Assembly: GCF_003286085.1 (NCBI RefSeq)
Contig: NW_020825288.1
Location: forward strand, 26,722,001 to 26,786,000
Length of the DNA stretch: 64,000 nt
Reading direction: 5' to 3'
From: Drosophila persimilis
Taxonomy: Eukaryota; Arthropoda; Insecta; Diptera; Drosophilidae
The position numbers and the translations under genes are program-made. The notes beneath the pieces are model-generated. The model searched no databases and was not told the DNA's origin. It saw only the letters and a list, made by a program, of their open reading frames with translations. Below are positions 1-19,882 of the stretch, piece after piece. Numbering within the stretch: the first letter of the stretch is position 1; every line of letters begins with the position of its first letter.

Positions 1-1374
1 CCCCTATATATAATCGTGTATAAAGATATACATATATCCCACTGTGGATACAACCAAAAACAGATTGTGTTTACCTTTTGGTCGACAGAAACTCCCGAGG
101 AAAAACCAGGCCAAAAAATTACGACTATTTTCTGTGTATGGGAATCTTGGATCTTGGCTAAGAGTGGAGGGGCCTATAAATAGAACATTTTACGAGTACT
201 ATTAACCATAGCGAAAGATCCGCGCTGGCATTCACAATTATGACTATTGAATAAACAAAAAGAAAGAGCCAAGTGCTCAGGTCAAGTGAATCTGCTTCAG
301 ACAGAGCTCTTGAGAGAGTGGAAGATGATGATGCTCCCCCCCTCAAAGAGCTTTCATGAGATATGGGCATGGAAATATCTATGTGGATTTGATCGAAAGA
401 ATTGCTGTGTTTTTAAGCAGATCAAACGAAAGTATGATTCTCTTATATAAAGATATAAAAAGGGACTTTTGAAGTGAAGAAAGATCAGCAGAAAGAAGAA
501 GGAATCTTCATAAAGAAAGGGATAAAATATAAGGAAAAAGTCGTGGGTCCCACAATCTACAGACACAGTCTACAATCGTGATGAAATCTCTTGAATTCTT
601 TCAGAACTTTCTTGGAACAAGGCTCACGCGTTATGCAGCAGCGCACCTCGGTATGGCTCCCCAAACTTCAGACGTTCCTTAGAAGAAAACTAGCACTACT
701 CTACTTTCCCCTTGACGCAGTCTTCAGTCTGTCCTCCGATATCGCCCAAAAACTCTCCTCCTAATGACATCATTTTCCCGGAATCCCTGTCTTTTTCCTC
801 TTTCTTATGGCCTGACTCTCTCTCTCTCTCTCTCTCTCTTTCGCTAACTGATTTCATAATGGAAAGTGCACACAAAAACCCAAAAGAAACACGAAATGAC
901 GTCAGTCCGAGGAGGAGTGAATATAAAGATTAAACAAAGCCCTCGCCCTCGTTTTTGGAGGCATTGCTGGGCGACATTTCTGCGGTTTGGATATTGTTTT
1001 GATTGCTATTTAGCTTGGAACTATTTTTGGGGGTGTTTTTTATCAACCTCAAAAAGAGATCTTATTTACACTGGAGATATGGCTGGCAGTCTGGCAGTGT
1101 TTACGGAAACTGTATGCCCAAAAAGGGTTCTAATATTGGAAAAGTTCCTTTGGAAAGAGTCACGCGTCATGCGGTTGCGTCCATCGGTATTTTGTGCGTT
1201 CGTTGAGAGAGGAGCTGAAAAAACCCAACTTCGTGCCCCCATTCCATTCAACTATTCTCACATTCCTGGAGATCTTGGCTCTATGATCCATAAAAATCGA
1301 TCTGCCTATCGATCTATCGATGCTTGCAAACCTTCAACCTTCTTCATCGTTCCTTTTATTCGAAGAGGACTTAC
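1..1374. other. Probable intron of the minus-strand gene at 1375-2841; no coding exon seen
   Basis: This stretch lies beyond the splice donor at 1374/1373 of the minus-strand exon to its right, so it is probably the start of that gene's next intron. Neither strand shows a convincing exon with matching splice sites. A TATA-like box followed by AT-rich sequence (TATAAATAG near 173) lies on the plus strand with no gene attached. A CT microsatellite sits near 815-840. The long plus-strand open frame across 866-1762 mirrors the coding exon on the other strand and is discounted. Confidence 0.5.
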
Positions 1375-2841
1375 ATCATCCGAAACGGAACCCGAGACCG
1401 ATCCCGAGGCCTGCAGCGGTCGCGGTGGACTCGATGTGGAGGCACTGCTCGCGCTCCTCTGCAAACGTGGCATCGTGGATGCCCCTCCCAGGGACACAGG
1501 TCTCGGCCCCACAGGTGTGGCAGAGGGTGGTGTCGTACGTCGTATCCAGATGTCGTCCAGCTCTCGCTCGCTGGGCGTCCTTGGCGGAGGCGCCTGCAGA
1601 GGCTTAATGGCTAAGCTTTGGGTATCACAATGGAGGCTTTGGTTTGGGAGTCCGGCTGTATTCAGAGCCGCATTGCTGGTGCGGATCTCCACCAGCGATG
1701 GCTCGAAGAACTGCTTGGAGAGATGTGGCGTGGCTGACGTGGGAAACTTGTGCGAGCCGTAGCGCTGTGAGAACAGTCCTTGGACCGAGGAGTAGCCCCC
1801 GAAGCTGGAGGGAAAGCTGATGGTGTGCGCATTGGAGGAGGCACGCAGTTTCGCCAATTGCTGCGCCTCCACACGCAGTTCCGGAGGCGTCTCCTGGGCC
1901 AGAGACACCTTGAATTTGCCGTTTATGATGAGCGGCGGCTCTGAGGGCAGAGGCAACGGCGAGGTGGGTGGCTTCTCCCTGTCCACTGGCGGAGGGATTT
2001 CCTTTGGGGGCAGAGGGGCAGCCGGCTCCTCTGTGTGCAGCAGCTCCTTCAGGGCCTTGGGGAGAATGGTCGCTGGTATCGGAGGTGGCGGTGGAGGCGG
2101 TGGTGGTGGCGCCGCATTCTCCTCGATGTTCCGCGTGTTGATTCTGTCGATTTTGTGCATAAACTGCTGCCTGAGCCGCTCCAGATCCTTGAACCGCTCT
2201 TTGGAGGCCTCGTCCTGGGGCGTGGGCGGACGTGGCGGCGCTTTGGAGGCTCTCTCGGCTTTGGCAGCGTCCGTGCCACCTGTCTGAAGTGATTTCTCCC
2301 CATCTCCATCCTCATCATCCTCCTCCTTGCATTGGGAGAGCCGCCGCCTTTCGGTGAAGGGCGGCAGGAGGTAGCCCGGACGCGGATTCATGGCGTACAG
2401 ATCCTTGCCGAACTTGCCGCTGAGGCTGAGGCTCAAACTGAGATGCACTTCATCCACATCGTCATCGTCGTCCTGCTCCTCCTCGTCGTCGCTGCTGCTG
2501 CCGCTGCTGCTCTGGAAATCGAAGGAATTAGTTCGCGGCAGGCACTTGAGCATCTGGGCATCGATATGGGGTCCGTGGGGCACCAGACCCCGCGACTCCC
2601 GCTCTGTCTGCGGCTGCAGATGCGTCTGCAAGCTGCCTGAAGATGCAGCCGAATCTGGCTCGGAGTCGGACTCGTAGCCGTCCTGCTCCTCCAGGCCCTC
2701 CATCGTCGACTCGAAGGCGCATTCGAAGGTGTCCTCCAGGTAGGCGGGATCAGGCTTCTCCTCTGCCGGCTGTCCTGCCGCTGGCTGCTGCTTCCCATGC
2801 TCCTGCTCCTCAATGCAGTCGCCAGGTGGTGGCGATGCCAT
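1375..2841 (-). CDS. First coding exon of an unrecognised acidic, proline-rich protein (gene continues past the left edge)
   Basis: The exon encodes 489 residues from an ATG at 2841 in a good fly context (CACAAATGG). I do not recognise the protein. An acidic N-terminus is followed by a Ser/Asp/Glu block (about residues 105-130), a run of about ten prolines near 250 that resembles profilin or EVH1 ligands, and Ser/Pro-rich sequence with a WIRR patch near 440. No enzyme or membrane segment is visible. A short charged segment near 220-240 (DLERLRQQFMHKIDRI) could be helical. The frame stays open to a stop at 1306, but a strong donor (GAT|GTAAGT) at 1375/1374 ends the exon in phase 0. The last 23 codons of the open frame are therefore probably intronic. 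The next exon must lie left of the window. The low-complexity, disordered composition suggests a scaffold or cytoskeletal adaptor, but this is inference. Confidence 0.7.
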
Positions 2842-11548
<8,707 letters not shown>

Positions 11549-11700
11549 AGCTTAAGATAGAACGGGAGAGACAGAGAGATAGAGAGAGAGAGAAAGAGAG
11601 ATCCCTGCGATCTCTGGGATCCACTGTACTCTGTACCGATCCCCACTGTAGTAGTTTCTTAGTAGGGAAGCACCCCTGTAGTATATTTAATTCAAATGCT

Positions 11701-11706
11701 AATAAA
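11701..11706 (+). terminator. Poly(A) signal of Snmp1
   Basis: AATAAA occurs 153 bp after the Snmp1 stop codon, following a GA-rich 3' UTR (about 11558-11602). The opposing LRR gene has its own signal about 90 bp further on, so the two 3' ends face each other closely. Confidence 0.7.
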
Positions 11707-11793
11707 ATGCGACAGCAAACTTGTTTTTAGAGACCATTGGAGCGAGCTTTAATCGCTGAACGTCCATCTTTCTGTTTCAAAATAGAACAATCT

Positions 11794-11799
11794 TTTATT
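11794..11799 (-). terminator. Poly(A) signal of the minus-strand LRR gene
   Basis: AATAAA read on the minus strand lies 20 bp after the stop codon at 11819, which gives a very short 3' UTR. Confidence 0.6.
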
Positions 11800-11818
11800 T
11801 TCTTCACTTAAAGTTTAC

Positions 11819-13099
11819 TTAATGCTTTCCACATAAGAGTGTCGAATCCTCCTCCCAAAAGGTCACATCCTTCGCCAGTTCCTTGTCGCTTAAGAGCTCC
11901 ATCAAATGGTCGCATTTAATCCCATCTTCTTTGACAAAGAAATCATAATCCACATCCTTGATGTAAATCTCTCGCAGTTTCTCCTGCTGTATCTCTAGAT
12001 AGTTCAAGTCTTTTAGCTTCGGCAACATATCCATGGAATAGGTGAGGCTCAAGCGCTCCAAGTGCTTTGATTTCCACAGATCTGGGGTATCCTTGAGCTT
12101 ATCTATGCCCGACAGATCCAAGTCCATCAATCCAGTGGCCTTTGATAGAAAATCCAGACTCGACAGATTCGTATTGGCCAAATCGAGCTGCTCCAGGGCT
12201 TGAGGCTGGGTAATTTTCACATCTACCAGCTGAAGATTGTTATCCAATCGAAGTCTGATGATGGGGCCATCGAGAATCACAGATTTCAGAGCACAATTGG
12301 AGGCCTGCAGCTCTTGGATGTCTCCTTTGAGACGAAGTCTCGTTAGATGTGGATTATCAGAGAGTATTAAATGCTCTATGGATTCAAAAGTATTCATGGA
12401 TATCTGTTCCAATAGATTATTTCTAGCTGAAAGTAGTCTCAGCGGTCTAAAGAGTCCTCTGGGGAGTTCTTTGAGTTTGTTGCTGTCTAGATTCACGGTT
12501 TGAAGTGCATTTAAATGAGTGAAAACATCTAGAGAAACAATCTTCAGTTGATTGTTGGATAGATTGAGTTTCTGTAACTTTTTGAGGGGTAAAAATACTC
12601 CTCTTGGGAGTTCCTCCAATTGATTGTCGGATAGATTCAACTCCTCCATCTCTGTCGAAAGATCAAAGGTGTTTCGTTCCATTTCCTTTATAGAATTTCC
12701 ACCCAGATTGAGTATCTTCAAGTTCTGCGAGCCCCTAAAGCACTCTCTGTCTATGTGCTGCACCTCACTTTCCAAGACAGCAAATTCCACGAGTTGTGGC
12801 AGACTTTGAAAGACATTTCTTGGTAGATTCATCAGTCGCGAGCTGTGGATGATCAGTGCTTTGTAGTCCTTCAGTTTCCCGGCGGTATTCTCTCCAAAAA
12901 AGGCCACCTCTAAGGCTGAGGGATACTCCAAACCCACGCAGAGGCTCTCCTGACAATCTAATCGCTCCACTGGCACTTCCTTCAGCCCTCTCCGGCTCCC
13001 TTCTTTATCTGCATCCTGTATCCGCATCTGTGACTCACAAATGGAGGCTACAAGCAGCAGAATCGTCAACACAGCCTCTAATTTTCGGAGCGACAGCAT
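11819..13099 (-). CDS. Secreted leucine-rich-repeat protein
   Basis: A single-exon gene encodes 426 residues from the ATG at 13099. That start begins a canonical signal peptide (MLSLRKLEAVLTILLLVAS). An upstream in-frame ATG at 13165 would add 22 residues and bury the signal, so I prefer the internal start. After a region with two cysteines (LDCQESLC) come about ten LRRs of the LxxLxLxxNxL type, clearest at about residues 115-250 (LNLSDNQLEELPRGVF, LNLSNNQLKIVSLDVF). The later repeats are degenerate, and a short C-terminal cap has Cys residues. There is no membrane segment, so the product is probably extracellular. It resembles the LRR gene at 16593 in layout and may be an old duplicate. The D. 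melanogaster Snmp1 region holds LRR genes of this sort (CG5810/CG5819 from memory), but I cannot assign orthology. The gene converges with Snmp1. Confidence 0.85.
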   Translation of the reverse strand: MLSLRKLEAVLTILLLVASICESQMRIQDADKEGSRRGLKEVPVERLDCQESLCVGLEYPSALEVAFFGENTAGKLKDYKALIIHSSRLMNLPRNVFQSLPQLVEFAVLESEVQHIDRECFRGSQNLKILNLGGNSIKEMERNTFDLSTEMEELNLSDNQLEELPRGVFLPLKKLQKLNLSNNQLKIVSLDVFTHLNALQTVNLDSNKLKELPRGLFRPLRLLSARNNLLEQISMNTFESIEHLILSDNPHLTRLRLKGDIQELQASNCALKSVILDGPIIRLRLDNNLQLVDVKITQPQALEQLDLANTNLSSLDFLSKATGLMDLDLSGIDKLKDTPDLWKSKHLERLSLTYSMDMLPKLKDLNYLEIQQEKLREIYIKDVDYDFFVKEDGIKCDHLMELLSDKELAKDVTFWEEDSTLLCGKH

Positions 13100-14352
13100 C
13101 TCTGTGGATCTTTGTTGATGAAGAACTAAACATAGAACTGGAAACGAGAAGCTTTTATGGCACATTTAAGACGATAAACAGAACAGAACACGACCTTCGT
13201 GAGAGCATCCAAAAACTGGTCTTTGAATTTTGGGTTTTTGTTTTGTTTTTTTTCTGCTCATAAAAATTTATGATTCCTCTTCAATGAATATTCGCGCGGA
13301 GCTCCTCTACAACTCGGCGATTACTTAGTTCATTTCGAATGAAAAGCCGGCCGATAAGCACGTTCTCTCCACTCCTACACTCGACACTCGACACTCGACA
13401 CTCGACGATCGACGATTGATGGGGGTCCCCGCAGTTCGAGTAATCCTATAAATTATAGGCAACTGGAATATCAGCTGATACGATAGGCTCTGACTACCGC
13501 CGAAAGAGTGTCTCAGATGTGGCTCATTTGGGGGCTACATTCGGTCTGGATTCAACGATACGAACCACTTTTTCACAGTATTACTCTTAATAGATTCTCG
13601 GCATTGATGTAAGATTCTAGTTTGCAGAAGTACGGGATATATCTTTATAGAATTTCCTCTCAGATTCGGTTTCAAATCATTATTTCAGTCAATGAATTGC
13701 ATTGCTTCAACTGCTTCAAGAGACAGCTCTTTAATCGCACTCTTTATCTCTATTCATTAATCAATAATTGTAGTAATTATTTACGATAACTTTCAATGGA
13801 TGAAACAAGTATCAGAATGAACACTTTTGTTCATTAATTTTATCATCTGTACATACGAGTACACAAGCGTATCACTTCCGTCGATGTTCGATATTCAGAT
13901 ACCCCGCGCCACGAGTATTTTGTTGTTGAATTCTGGGTACAATGAAAGCACCTAATCTAGCCCAACGAGTACACCTTTGATTACCACCATTCAAGTTCGT
14001 ATCAATATCATGTATAATTCCATTCAATACCATGCTTTTCCTATCAATATCACTCCTTAAATCATCCATTACACAGACAACCATTAAAATCTTCTATCCT
14101 CTCAATTATCCATTAATTTTTAAGAGTACTTAAAGTGCTATAAACCAGAAAGTAATGCCCCTGCATTTATGTGCAAATTATCTCATTTTTTTCCCCGTAG
14201 AATTATATCATCATTCTGTGAACAATTTCGTCATCGTTTGAACCTACAATTTCTGTGATTTATTTCGCTGGAAAATCTTAAACATTTAGCGCCTGACTTG
14301 AGCAATAAAATTAATGAAATAAATAAAGTGCCATAAACTGCCAGAAGGCGCC

Positions 14353-14390
14353 ATATAAAAGGAACACCAGGCCCCCACAATAGACCTCAC
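14353..14390 (+). promoter_or_regulatory. Candidate TATA promoter for the plus-strand LRR gene
   Basis: CATATAAAAGG is followed about 30 bp later by initiator-like TCACTTCACTC, the normal fly TATA-to-start spacing. A possible splice donor (GTACGT) follows near 14412. The downstream acceptor ATTTCAG at 16537-16543 lies 50 bp before the ATG of the LRR gene. A spliced 5' leader with an intron of about 2.1 kb would therefore fit. The pairing is inference. Confidence 0.4.
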
Positions 14391-15888
14391 TTCACTCGTT
14401 AAAGTACGAATAGTACGTTCCATATAGAAAGAGATATCCAGCATGACTGATGGCTATATACTATCTGTATATGTGTGTGTATGAGGCACGTACTACCCTG
14501 CATTGTATCCCATTTGTTTGCACAGCAAAACTATTGTGGAAATTTCGTTGATTTGAATGGAAATGCAGTCGGGGGTGGAGAACAGAAATCAAAAGATTGG
14601 AACTAGAGGATACTCTACAAAGCTAGAGGGAACTCTAGCTCTTAGAGCGAGAGGTGGAGGAGGAGATGGCTTACAAAAATCGATTCCTACTAGAAGAGGG
14701 ATATATGTATATCTTCACAAATACAGCATACCCTTTTATACCCTTTATGAACCCAACATAGAGGAGAGGCAGGCTGATGATGATTTCCTCACTCCTTCTC
14801 TTTCTTCCCCTCCGGTTCGACTGGGTCTCTCGACTCTTGGGGGATATGCAAAGTAATTGCTGGAAATTGAATTGAAAACAAGAGTGCGACATTCGTTTCA
14901 TATCGCTAAACGAAGTCATGCCATTCCAATTGAGAACTCAAGACATACACAAAGATATATGTCTACATCATCGTACATCATGGCTCAAATAATTAAAAAA
15001 CCATTGGACTACTACTAATAATCATCTTTAAACAATAAGCAAATACTCGTAAGCAGATCAATTATCAATTATAATTTCCAAAGACTGGGGAAAAGCGGGT
15101 TTTGTTTGCTTCGAATAAAACCTTAAGTCCCATGAAAATATTGGGCGTTAATTCTCAACAAGCGTATAAATTTGTTTGTTGAAAGCTTTAACCGACTTTG
15201 AATTTGAATTCCTTCCACAATTTAAATACTTTTGTCATTCGCTGAGCGGCAAAATAATTGAGCGACTGAAAAGCAGGTTGAACGTGTTCGTTCAACGACG
15301 ATTCCGATAATGGATTGTTATAATTTTTGTGATATTTTTCGATTAATTAAAGAGGGTCTTCTTTAACGTAATAAATTATATAAATTGTATGTAAAATGTT
15401 GCTAGAATTTGATTTGAATCTCTGCCAGAGAATTCTTTGTAAATAAATAGAAATAGAACAGTTAAAGAAAAGCCCACCCTATAAAGAAAACTCTTCGCTA
15501 GAACATGAATCATCCGCAAAATTAGCGCGAATTTTATATTCTAAAAAGCGACGTTTACGATCTAGAAAAACTATAAAATGTACTCAAATTTATTAGAGAA
15601 AATATACAAATGTATTTCCACGTGTTTTTCATGGGCGGAAAATACCCTAGTCTGGGGCCAAGACTCTGCTTATCAGCCAACAAATGATTTCCACCTTCTG
15701 TGGGCCACAAAACACAAAAGCTTTAAGTAAATTAAGTAAATAATACTGCCATGATAAGAGGCCAGACAAAAGAGAAAGAGCTTGTTTTTGCTGGACATTT
15801 CATGGGCTGAAATCCGTTTATGGCCATAATATAGAAATTCTCTATAGAACAGAAGCACCAGAGCGCGGAACTTCAGACAAAGACAGAC

Positions 15889-15923
<35 letters not shown>

Positions 15924-16463
15924 CATAAAGAGTCGCTCCTCTCCATAGAAAAAAAAGACCAACTAAACAATGATTCGAACGAATTATAATACACATGTCA
16001 AAACGATGATGACAACAAAATAAAATAGATTATATTTTGCTGTCCCAAACGAACATTTGCCCTATACAAATCTCAGCATATTACACATTTAATCTGATGA
16101 AATATGAAGAGATATCAAAGTACTTTTACGTTTATCGATAGATCCAAACGATAATTGCACTTTAATATCGAGCGATCATGATCATGCAATCGTCTATTAG
16201 TTTTTATCGAATATCTATCGATGTATATCAAGCATTCACTGGAAAAAGGGAATACTACCTGATTTTGAGTAAAAACAAATCCTAAAAATGCTAGCTAGAA
16301 CCATAACACAACTTTTTTTTGATAATTATCGATATTTTCCCCGTATTACAGTGGGAGTAGTAGTTAGAGTATCTATTGAGACGCTGTTTGAAGCTGTGCT
16401 TAATATTTTTTGCAAAATCAAAACACCATGAATACTCGGTAGAATGAAAATTATATAGAAATG

Positions 16464-16491
16464 ATGGATGGATGGATGGATGGATGGATGG
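16464..16491. repeat. (GATG)n microsatellite
   Basis: About seven perfect GATG units lie in the presumed leader intron of the plus-strand LRR gene. Confidence 0.9.
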
Positions 16492-16592
16492 GAGACATGG
16501 AATTATAGCATTATGGCATCATATTCGTGGCTTATCATTTCAGTTGAGAGCTGATCGTGAACCGCGGAGCACAGCCACAGCACACGCTCCAA

Positions 16593-18224
16593 ATGTACGT
16601 CCGGAATTGCCTTGAGGTGTGGTCCCTGGTGAGTGTGCTGGTGGCGTTGGTGGCATCAGCAGAGATCACACCAGATCTCATCCGCGTGGAGAGCTTGGCG
16701 GATCACTGCCTCGTCCAGGCGGAGCAAACCCGCTGCAGTGGTTTCAATTTCGACAGGGAGGACGAGAGGGCCTCCTTTGACCTTCAGACGGAGGTAAGGA
16801 TCACCCCGGATGGCAGCACCTACGAGGTGGTGGGCGACGACCAACCCACGGGAGCCCTGATATTCGAGAACTGCACCTTTGTGCACTTTCCCGAGAGGCT
16901 GTTGTACAGTCTGGAGGTCACAGAGCTGGACATGCGATCGTGTGGCATCAGGCACATGCGGTGGGACAGCTTTGCCCTCGGCGCCGAGAAGCTGGTTATC
17001 CTCCTCCTTTCGGACAACCTGCTGGAGGAACTCAACGATAAGAGCTTCTTTGGAGCCGGGAATCTGCAGTTCCTGTTCCTCAATCAAAATAGGATCAGGA
17101 GCCTGGATACGGACACCTTCGATGGTCTGCAGAGTCTCCAGTACTTGAATCTCATCGAAAACCAACTCGAAGAGCTTCCCCCAAGGATATTTGACGACCT
17201 AAAGAGCCTCCAAACGGTGCTTCTGGCCCAAAATCTGCTGACCACCGTGGCAGGCGATTTGTTTGCCTACAATCCCCGCATCCATAGCGTGTCCCTGCAC
17301 ACAAACCGCCTGGAGGATCTGCAGGAGTACGCCTTCCGCGTGGGGCAGGAGCACCGCCTGCATTCTCTCGATCTCTCACACAATCCACGGCTGACGGTGC
17401 TGCTCCTCAACCTGAACGCCAGCCGCTTGTCGGTGCGCAACTGCTCGCTGGACCGCGTCAATCTCTACGGATCGGTGACGGAGGTCGACCTCAGCGATAA
17501 CCGGGTGCGGGAGCTGTACTTCCCCGCGTCGGAGACCCTCGAGTATCTGGTGCTGCGCAACAACTCGCTCGTCCAGATGGCCTCCCTCACGCGTGTGCCC
17601 CGCCTGCGGCACTTGGATGTGGCTGATAATCCCCAGCTGGCGCCCTTGCCCGAGGGCTGGCAGACGCCCGAACTGGAGCTCCTCGATCTGCGGAGCACGG
17701 GACAGCAGGAACTCCCACTGGCGGCACTGCAGGGGATGCCACAACTCCGAAAGCTGGACATTTCCGGCAACAATCTCACGGATATCGATCCTACGGCATT
17801 CCCACTGCTCTCCCAGTTGACACACTTTTATCTGCATGCCAATAACTGGAACTGCTTCAGCCTGCGGACCATCATGGACATGCTCATCCGTCCCAACGGC
17901 ATCACCTACACGGTGGACGCTGTAGACCCCGATTTCCCCGGGGAGTACATCCATGGTATTGCCTGCATGTACCGCCAGCCAGAGAGGGAGCCTCTGGGAG
18001 GCTATTCCTCCACTGAAACCGAATCGGGCTACTCCGCCAGCGTGGAGCGAGAGAGTGAGCCCTCGGAGGCTGAGAAACTTCGCAAGGAACTCCAGGCCGT
18101 GGTGCAGTATTTTGAGGCAAAGTTCGATAAGATAATGGAGGCTCTGGAACAGCTTAACGATCGCATGTCCTCCATTGAGAGGCTCAATCACACCATCTGG
18201 AATACGGTCACACTTTCTGTTTAA
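16593..18224 (+). CDS. Secreted leucine-rich-repeat protein with C-terminal coiled coil
   Basis: A single coding exon of 543 residues starts at the ATG at 16593. The frame is open 12 codons further upstream, but only from a GTG, so that extension is rejected. The chosen start gives a good signal peptide (hydrophobic core VSVLVALVASA). Two cysteines precede a block of about twelve LRRs spanning roughly residues 95-420 (LLLSDNLLEEL, LFLNQNRIRSL, LDLSHNPRL, LDISGNNLTDI). A C-terminal cap contains NWNCFSL and a further Cys (IACMY). The last 60 residues are Glu/Lys-rich with heptad spacing (LRKELQAVVQYFEAKFDKIMEA), so the protein may form coiled-coil oligomers after secretion. No membrane segment is seen. 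A 5' leader intron is likely, with its acceptor at 16543. AATAAA is at 18268-18273, only 44 bp past the stop. The protein resembles the minus-strand LRR gene at 11819. Confidence 0.87.
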   Translation: MYVRNCLEVWSLVSVLVALVASAEITPDLIRVESLADHCLVQAEQTRCSGFNFDREDERASFDLQTEVRITPDGSTYEVVGDDQPTGALIFENCTFVHFPERLLYSLEVTELDMRSCGIRHMRWDSFALGAEKLVILLLSDNLLEELNDKSFFGAGNLQFLFLNQNRIRSLDTDTFDGLQSLQYLNLIENQLEELPPRIFDDLKSLQTVLLAQNLLTTVAGDLFAYNPRIHSVSLHTNRLEDLQEYAFRVGQEHRLHSLDLSHNPRLTVLLLNLNASRLSVRNCSLDRVNLYGSVTEVDLSDNRVRELYFPASETLEYLVLRNNSLVQMASLTRVPRLRHLDVADNPQLAPLPEGWQTPELELLDLRSTGQQELPLAALQGMPQLRKLDISGNNLTDIDPTAFPLLSQLTHFYLHANNWNCFSLRTIMDMLIRPNGITYTVDAVDPDFPGEYIHGIACMYRQPEREPLGGYSSTETESGYSASVERESEPSEAEKLRKELQAVVQYFEAKFDKIMEALEQLNDRMSSIERLNHTIWNTVTLSV

Positions 18225-18267
18225 TTCGATCTCCAATCTAAAGTTTCCAAAGTTCTACTGTTTGAGT

Positions 18268-18273
18268 AATAAA
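18268..18273 (+). terminator. Poly(A) signal of the plus-strand LRR gene
   Basis: AATAAA lies 44 bp downstream of the stop codon at 18224. Confidence 0.7.
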
Positions 18274-18649
18274 TATGTTTTGTTTTGACCTCAATTTCCG
18301 ATTACTGGTGTATCCGGAGAGCATCGATAAAAGCTGTTATCTCTGCTGGCAATGCCTCTTCGCCTGACCTCTGGCAACACCCGTAAAAATCGCAGTTTGC
18401 TTGTAAATATTGCCTTTTTGTTTTGTGTTGTTTTGTCGAATACGTAACAAAATATTTGCACAAAAATATTGATTTTCAAGCCAAAGCAAAGTCGAGGAGA
18501 GGCCTTCTTTGGTTCCCCGATGGTCGCTCCAAAAGATATTGAAAGCGAGCGTTCATTCAACTCTTGAGGGAACAGAATGAAAGAATAAACAGAACTGAGT
18601 CGAAAGAATCCGAGAAGGAATTGCGTAAGTGAGAGAAAGATAGATAGAT

Positions 18650-18686
<37 letters not shown>

Positions 18687-19858
18687 CCATAGAATTAATT
18701 ACAGGCACTTGATGGCCTGCTAATTTCCAAGATAAACAAAAACAGTTTCAGTTTTCAGGCAAGAGCTAACGATCGTGTGCATGCGATCATTCTATGTATA
18801 TAACTAGTCCCCTATATACTCGCACTTCCTCCGTATGTATGTACATACGACTACCCTCTCTGTGCGGTCGATCAGTGTTTTTTTTTCGAAATGCAGTTTT
18901 CTGTTTAACGGTAATTGGCATACAACTCGTGCCGATCGGCGCAACTGTAAATGTTAGCATTCGATATTACCATATTCTCTATATGCTATGTACTATATTC
19001 CGCCAGAAATCAAAGGTCGAACACTTGCTGGGCTGGCTCCACAGGTCTGGGCGTTAAATTGAAAGGTGGTTTCCAAGACCAAAACGATAATTGCCAAAAG
19101 GAGATAATACGGATGATAAGATATTGCAGAGCAAAAACCAAGAAAATATCCCCAATACCTGGTATTTCCCATACATGATCTCATCACGGGAATTTCCCAT
19201 AAACTCATCATCCGTGGAAATGAATTACCCTTCAGAATTTTCTAGTTTAAAATATTCAGTTTGAAAAGACCGCCATCAAATAAAGTACCAATAGCTGGAA
19301 GTGGAAGGAAATGTCCCTTTCACTCATCAGTGAAGGGAATTTCCCACTTAGTCACATCCACGCGAAAAGGGGGAGGGGGGGTGGGATCGAATCATATCAA
19401 CACAAAAGAAACGCAAAAAAGGCATACAAAAATAAATCATATATTTTTGGCAATTAAACAATCGAATAAGGGGAGGGGGTAGGGGTAAAGGGTTGACTAA
19501 GAAAGTAACACCAACCTTTTGTTCTTGCTAATCAGCCACTGGAAATAATGTTGATTCTCTTGTTGAATGGAAATTTAAAACACAAAAATGCACTGGCACA
19601 CTCACTGTCACAGTCACTGTCACCGTCACCGTCACAGTTATGTGAACGGACGAGAACACTATTATACTCTTGAATTTTTGTAAACAATTTCGCGATTAGG
19701 CTAACAATTTTTGTAAATAAGAAGAGAACGGACGTTTGTTGAAGATTAAAACGAAATTATTATTATTATTATTTCAGTGGGCAGAGGGGAGCAGGGGGTT
19801 TTGAACATCCAAACACTTGGAAGGTGTTGACTTTCGAGATTAGATTAATAACATTTCC

Positions 19859-19882
19859 ACACACACACACACACACACACAC
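19859..19882. repeat. (CA)n microsatellite
   Basis: Twelve CA units are followed by a short GCGCGC stretch, a common Z-DNA-type tract. Confidence 0.9.

Larger units (their letters stand above)
13166..16592. other. 3.4-kb interval between the two LRR genes
   Basis: No coding exon is supported. The left end contains the minus LRR gene's promoter. A short tandem array of ACACTCG-type heptamers lies near 13378-13412. A TATA-type promoter candidate is at about 14353-14390, and a splice acceptor at 16542-16543 would join a leader exon to the plus-strand LRR gene. GA repeats occupy about 15886-15923, and a GATG tetranucleotide array lies at 16464-16491. ATCGAT-type words recur at 16135-16225. Confidence 0.5.

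Noticed and set aside
173-182. TATAAATAG box on the plus strand as a gene promoter
   Set aside because: No plus-strand coding exon or spliced leader could be linked to it.
1306-1374. The last 23 codons of the left-hand minus-strand open frame as protein
   Set aside because: A strong GTAAGT donor at 1374 makes them probably intronic.
866-1762. 298-codon plus-strand open frame
   Set aside because: It lies antisense to the better-supported minus-strand exon, is poor in coding-like composition over 866-1300, and has no recognisable domain.
16557-16592. N-terminal extension of the plus-strand LRR protein by 12 residues
   Set aside because: It would start at GTG. The first ATG is at 16593 and gives a proper signal peptide.
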